Assembly: GCA_023387965.1 (NCBI GenBank)
Contig: JAEWHE010000001.1
Coordinates: forward strand, 39,717-103,716
Source of the DNA: Bacteroidota bacterium
Lineage (GTDB): Bacteria; Bacteroidota; Bacteroidia; Flavobacteriales; Flavobacteriaceae
Length of the DNA stretch: 64,000 nt
Direction of reading: 5' to 3'
Part shown: piece after piece, positions 62,938-64,000 of the stretch
Layout: each line of letters begins with the position of its first letter
Position numbering within the stretch: the stretch's first letter is position 1
The notes under the pieces: model-generated
Told to the model about the DNA's origin: nothing
Database searches by the model: none
Seen by the model: the letters and a program-made list of their open reading frames with translations, nothing else
Made by a program: the position numbers and the translations under genes

Positions 62938-64000
62938 TTAATTTTCGAAGTTAGCTATGGTCAAGTCGATACTGTCTCTTTGAGCTTGTGAGAGACTATT
63001 CCAAGCGGCAGTACCTTTTAATCCAACCCAAGCTAATGCTTGGTATAATTGTTCTGGTTGTGAATTATCATATTCTTTTAAAGCTTGAATAATAATATTT
63101 CTATAATGTTGAGCCATCAATTCATGCTGCTGAGCACTAGGGTTTTGATTTTGAACAGCCCAACGTATATAATAATCGTAAATACCAGGAAAATTATTTT
63201 GGAGGTTTGTTATGTACGACACCCATTGTTGATTGGTGTAGTTCTCAAAGTTCACATGAGGAAGACCGGCACAAACTAACATTTTGCGATATATTTCAGC
63301 ATGTATAATTTCATGTATCATAGTTCGAGCTATCGACAAATCAGGTCTATTTAAATTGTTCGTGTTAAACGTTATAGTCACTACATAATTTTCAGGTGTG
63401 CTTGTTTGAGCATTTACATTGTTTGGTAAACTAGAAGTTGCTGCTAATTTAAGATGCGCTACGGAAAATGATCCTTCAAAATTTTGTAAATAATTTTTAA
63501 ATGTTGGCATTCCACCAAACAAATTATAAACATTCATTAAAATTGAATTGTTTGAAAAACTTGGGTCGATAATAACTTGTAATGCAAAATCCACCTCACC
63601 GCCTTCTATCAAGGCATCGATAGCGCTTTTTGTAAACTCCCAATCCCCTCCACTATTTATAAAACGATCAATTTCGGTTCTGACACTTGCATGTGAATTA
63701 AGATAATCTTTCTGAACTTGAAATAGATTTCTAAAGAAACGTGTCGACTCGGGTATTACAGGTTCACTAATAATTGTTCCATCAGCGGGATTAGTAAGGT
63801 TTGGGTCTTGTGGATTTGAAGGATTAGGTTGAGTTGGGTTAGGATTATTGGGATTTGAATTCCCTCCGGAAGGACCACCACCACTATTAGAGCCTGGATC
63901 AATATTTACAAATTTTTCTGGTTCTGGATCTAAAACAGTAAATGAAAAACATTCTTCCCAAGTATTGCTTCCTATTATTTGGGTGCATCCAGGTCCAGCT
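62938..64000 (-). CDS. C-terminal part of a large protein with HExxH zincin-like domain (cut by window edge)
   Basis: The frame is open from the window edge, giving about 354 visible residues; any start inside the window would be artificial. The first part ends in FSFTVLDPEPEKF, followed by a low-complexity Gly/Ser/Asn/Pro linker (SNPNNPNPTQPNPSNPQDPN). The C-terminal domain (about 250 residues) contains HEIIHAE in ARTMIHEIIHAEIYRKML and further downstream HELMAQHYRNIII, possible third-ligand residues of a zinc metallopeptidase. C-terminal zincin domains of this layout occur at the ends of large flavobacterial surface or secreted proteins. The N-terminus is needed to tell how it is exported. 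Partial gene; peptidase activity is inferred from the motif. Confidence 0.65.
   Translation of the reverse strand, partial: AGPGCTQIIGSNTWEECFSFTVLDPEPEKFVNIDPGSNSGGGPSGGNSNPNNPNPTQPNPSNPQDPNLTNPADGTIISEPVIPESTRFFRNLFQVQKDYLNSHASVRTEIDRFINSGGDWEFTKSAIDALIEGGEVDFALQVIIDPSFSNNSILMNVYNLFGGMPTFKNYLQNFEGSFSVAHLKLAATSSLPNNVNAQTSTPENYVVTITFNTNNLNRPDLSIARTMIHEIIHAEIYRKMLVCAGLPHVNFENYTNQQWVSYITNLQNNFPGIYDYYIRWAVQNQNPSAQQHELMAQHYRNIIIQALKEYDNSQPEQLYQALAWVGLKGTAAWNSLSQAQRDSIDLTIANFEN

Noticed and set aside
62938..63612. Complete 224-residue gene starting at 63612
   Set aside because: The supposed start is a TTG in an open frame that continues without a stop to the window edge, through the linker and an upstream domain.
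1..64000. CRISPR arrays, tRNA or rRNA genes
   Set aside because: No regularly spaced direct repeats, tRNA-like cloverleaf ends or conserved rRNA segments were seen in any intergenic stretch.

Overview
The window is a low-GC chromosomal segment of a member of the Bacteroidota, most likely a Flavobacterium-like Flavobacteriaceae. Four things point there. The promoters carry the Bacteroidota -7 box (TAnnTTTG), while obvious Shine-Dalgarno sequences are scarce. It encodes the gliding/type IX secretion translocon SprA, a RemB-like motility protein and a PorP/SprF-family protein. The neighbourhood sprA-gcvH-vanZ-deoC-remB and the cluster CBS-nadK-DUF6089-uppS-bamA-skp-skp-murI are flavobacterial arrangements. 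Short palindromic repeats of a kind common in flavobacterial genomes sit between genes. I see no rRNA, tRNA or CRISPR array.

Layout. 1-1.2 kb: dxs (cut by the window edge) divergent from tadA. 1.6-9.6 kb: a lipoprotein alpha-2-macroglobulin followed by penicillin-binding protein 1C, a periplasmic trap plus peptidoglycan repair pair. 9.8-12.8 kb: two Tat-exported ferritin-like proteins divergent from a LacI-type regulator. 13-23 kb: a malic enzyme-phosphotransacetylase fusion, ruvA and the giant sprA. 23.3-27 kb: gcvH, a VanZ-like membrane protein, deoC and remB. 27-32.4 kb: a cytochrome oxidase supply cluster (heme O synthase, two subunit III genes, subunit IV, a cysteine-less SCO-like protein, a true SCO copper chaperone, DUF420/CtaM-like and a small membrane protein). 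32.4-41.4 kb: DUF4403 lipoprotein, a TolC/HlyD efflux pair, tsaB, an unknown secreted protein, a YyaL-type thioredoxin-fold protein and a NifU-like protein with a duplicated N-terminal domain. 41.6-43.2 kb: PorP/SprF-like protein and a gamma-carbonic anhydrase family protein. 43.2-51.5 kb, minus strand: the envelope cluster murI, two Skp/OmpH chaperones, bamA, uppS, DUF6089, nadK and a CBS protein, with pdxJ diverging from it. 52.4-57.5 kb: alpha/beta hydrolase, a phage-holin-family membrane protein and the proteostasis cluster tig-clpP-clpX. 57.6-61.3 kb: a lipoprotein with a metallophosphoesterase-like domain fused to an outer-membrane barrel, with most metal ligands substituted.

The last 2.7 kb (61.3-64.0 kb, minus strand) is accessory. 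A large protein runs off the window edge and ends in an HExxH zincin-like domain after an Asn/Pro-rich linker. It is followed after 4 nt by a small lipoprotein. Further along are a 139-bp MITE-like element with imperfect terminal inverted repeats, a decayed C-terminal gene fragment, and a small gene broken by a single-base homopolymer contraction. This looks like an effector/immunity-type locus with eroding downstream cassettes. It is the part most likely to hold something undescribed, although the functional reading is inference.

Several start codons were moved inward to ATG codons (maeB, cyoE, tolC, porP, deoC, pdxJ, tig, nadK, uppS, tadA). In most of the plus-strand cases a promoter box lies on or before the longer reading frame.
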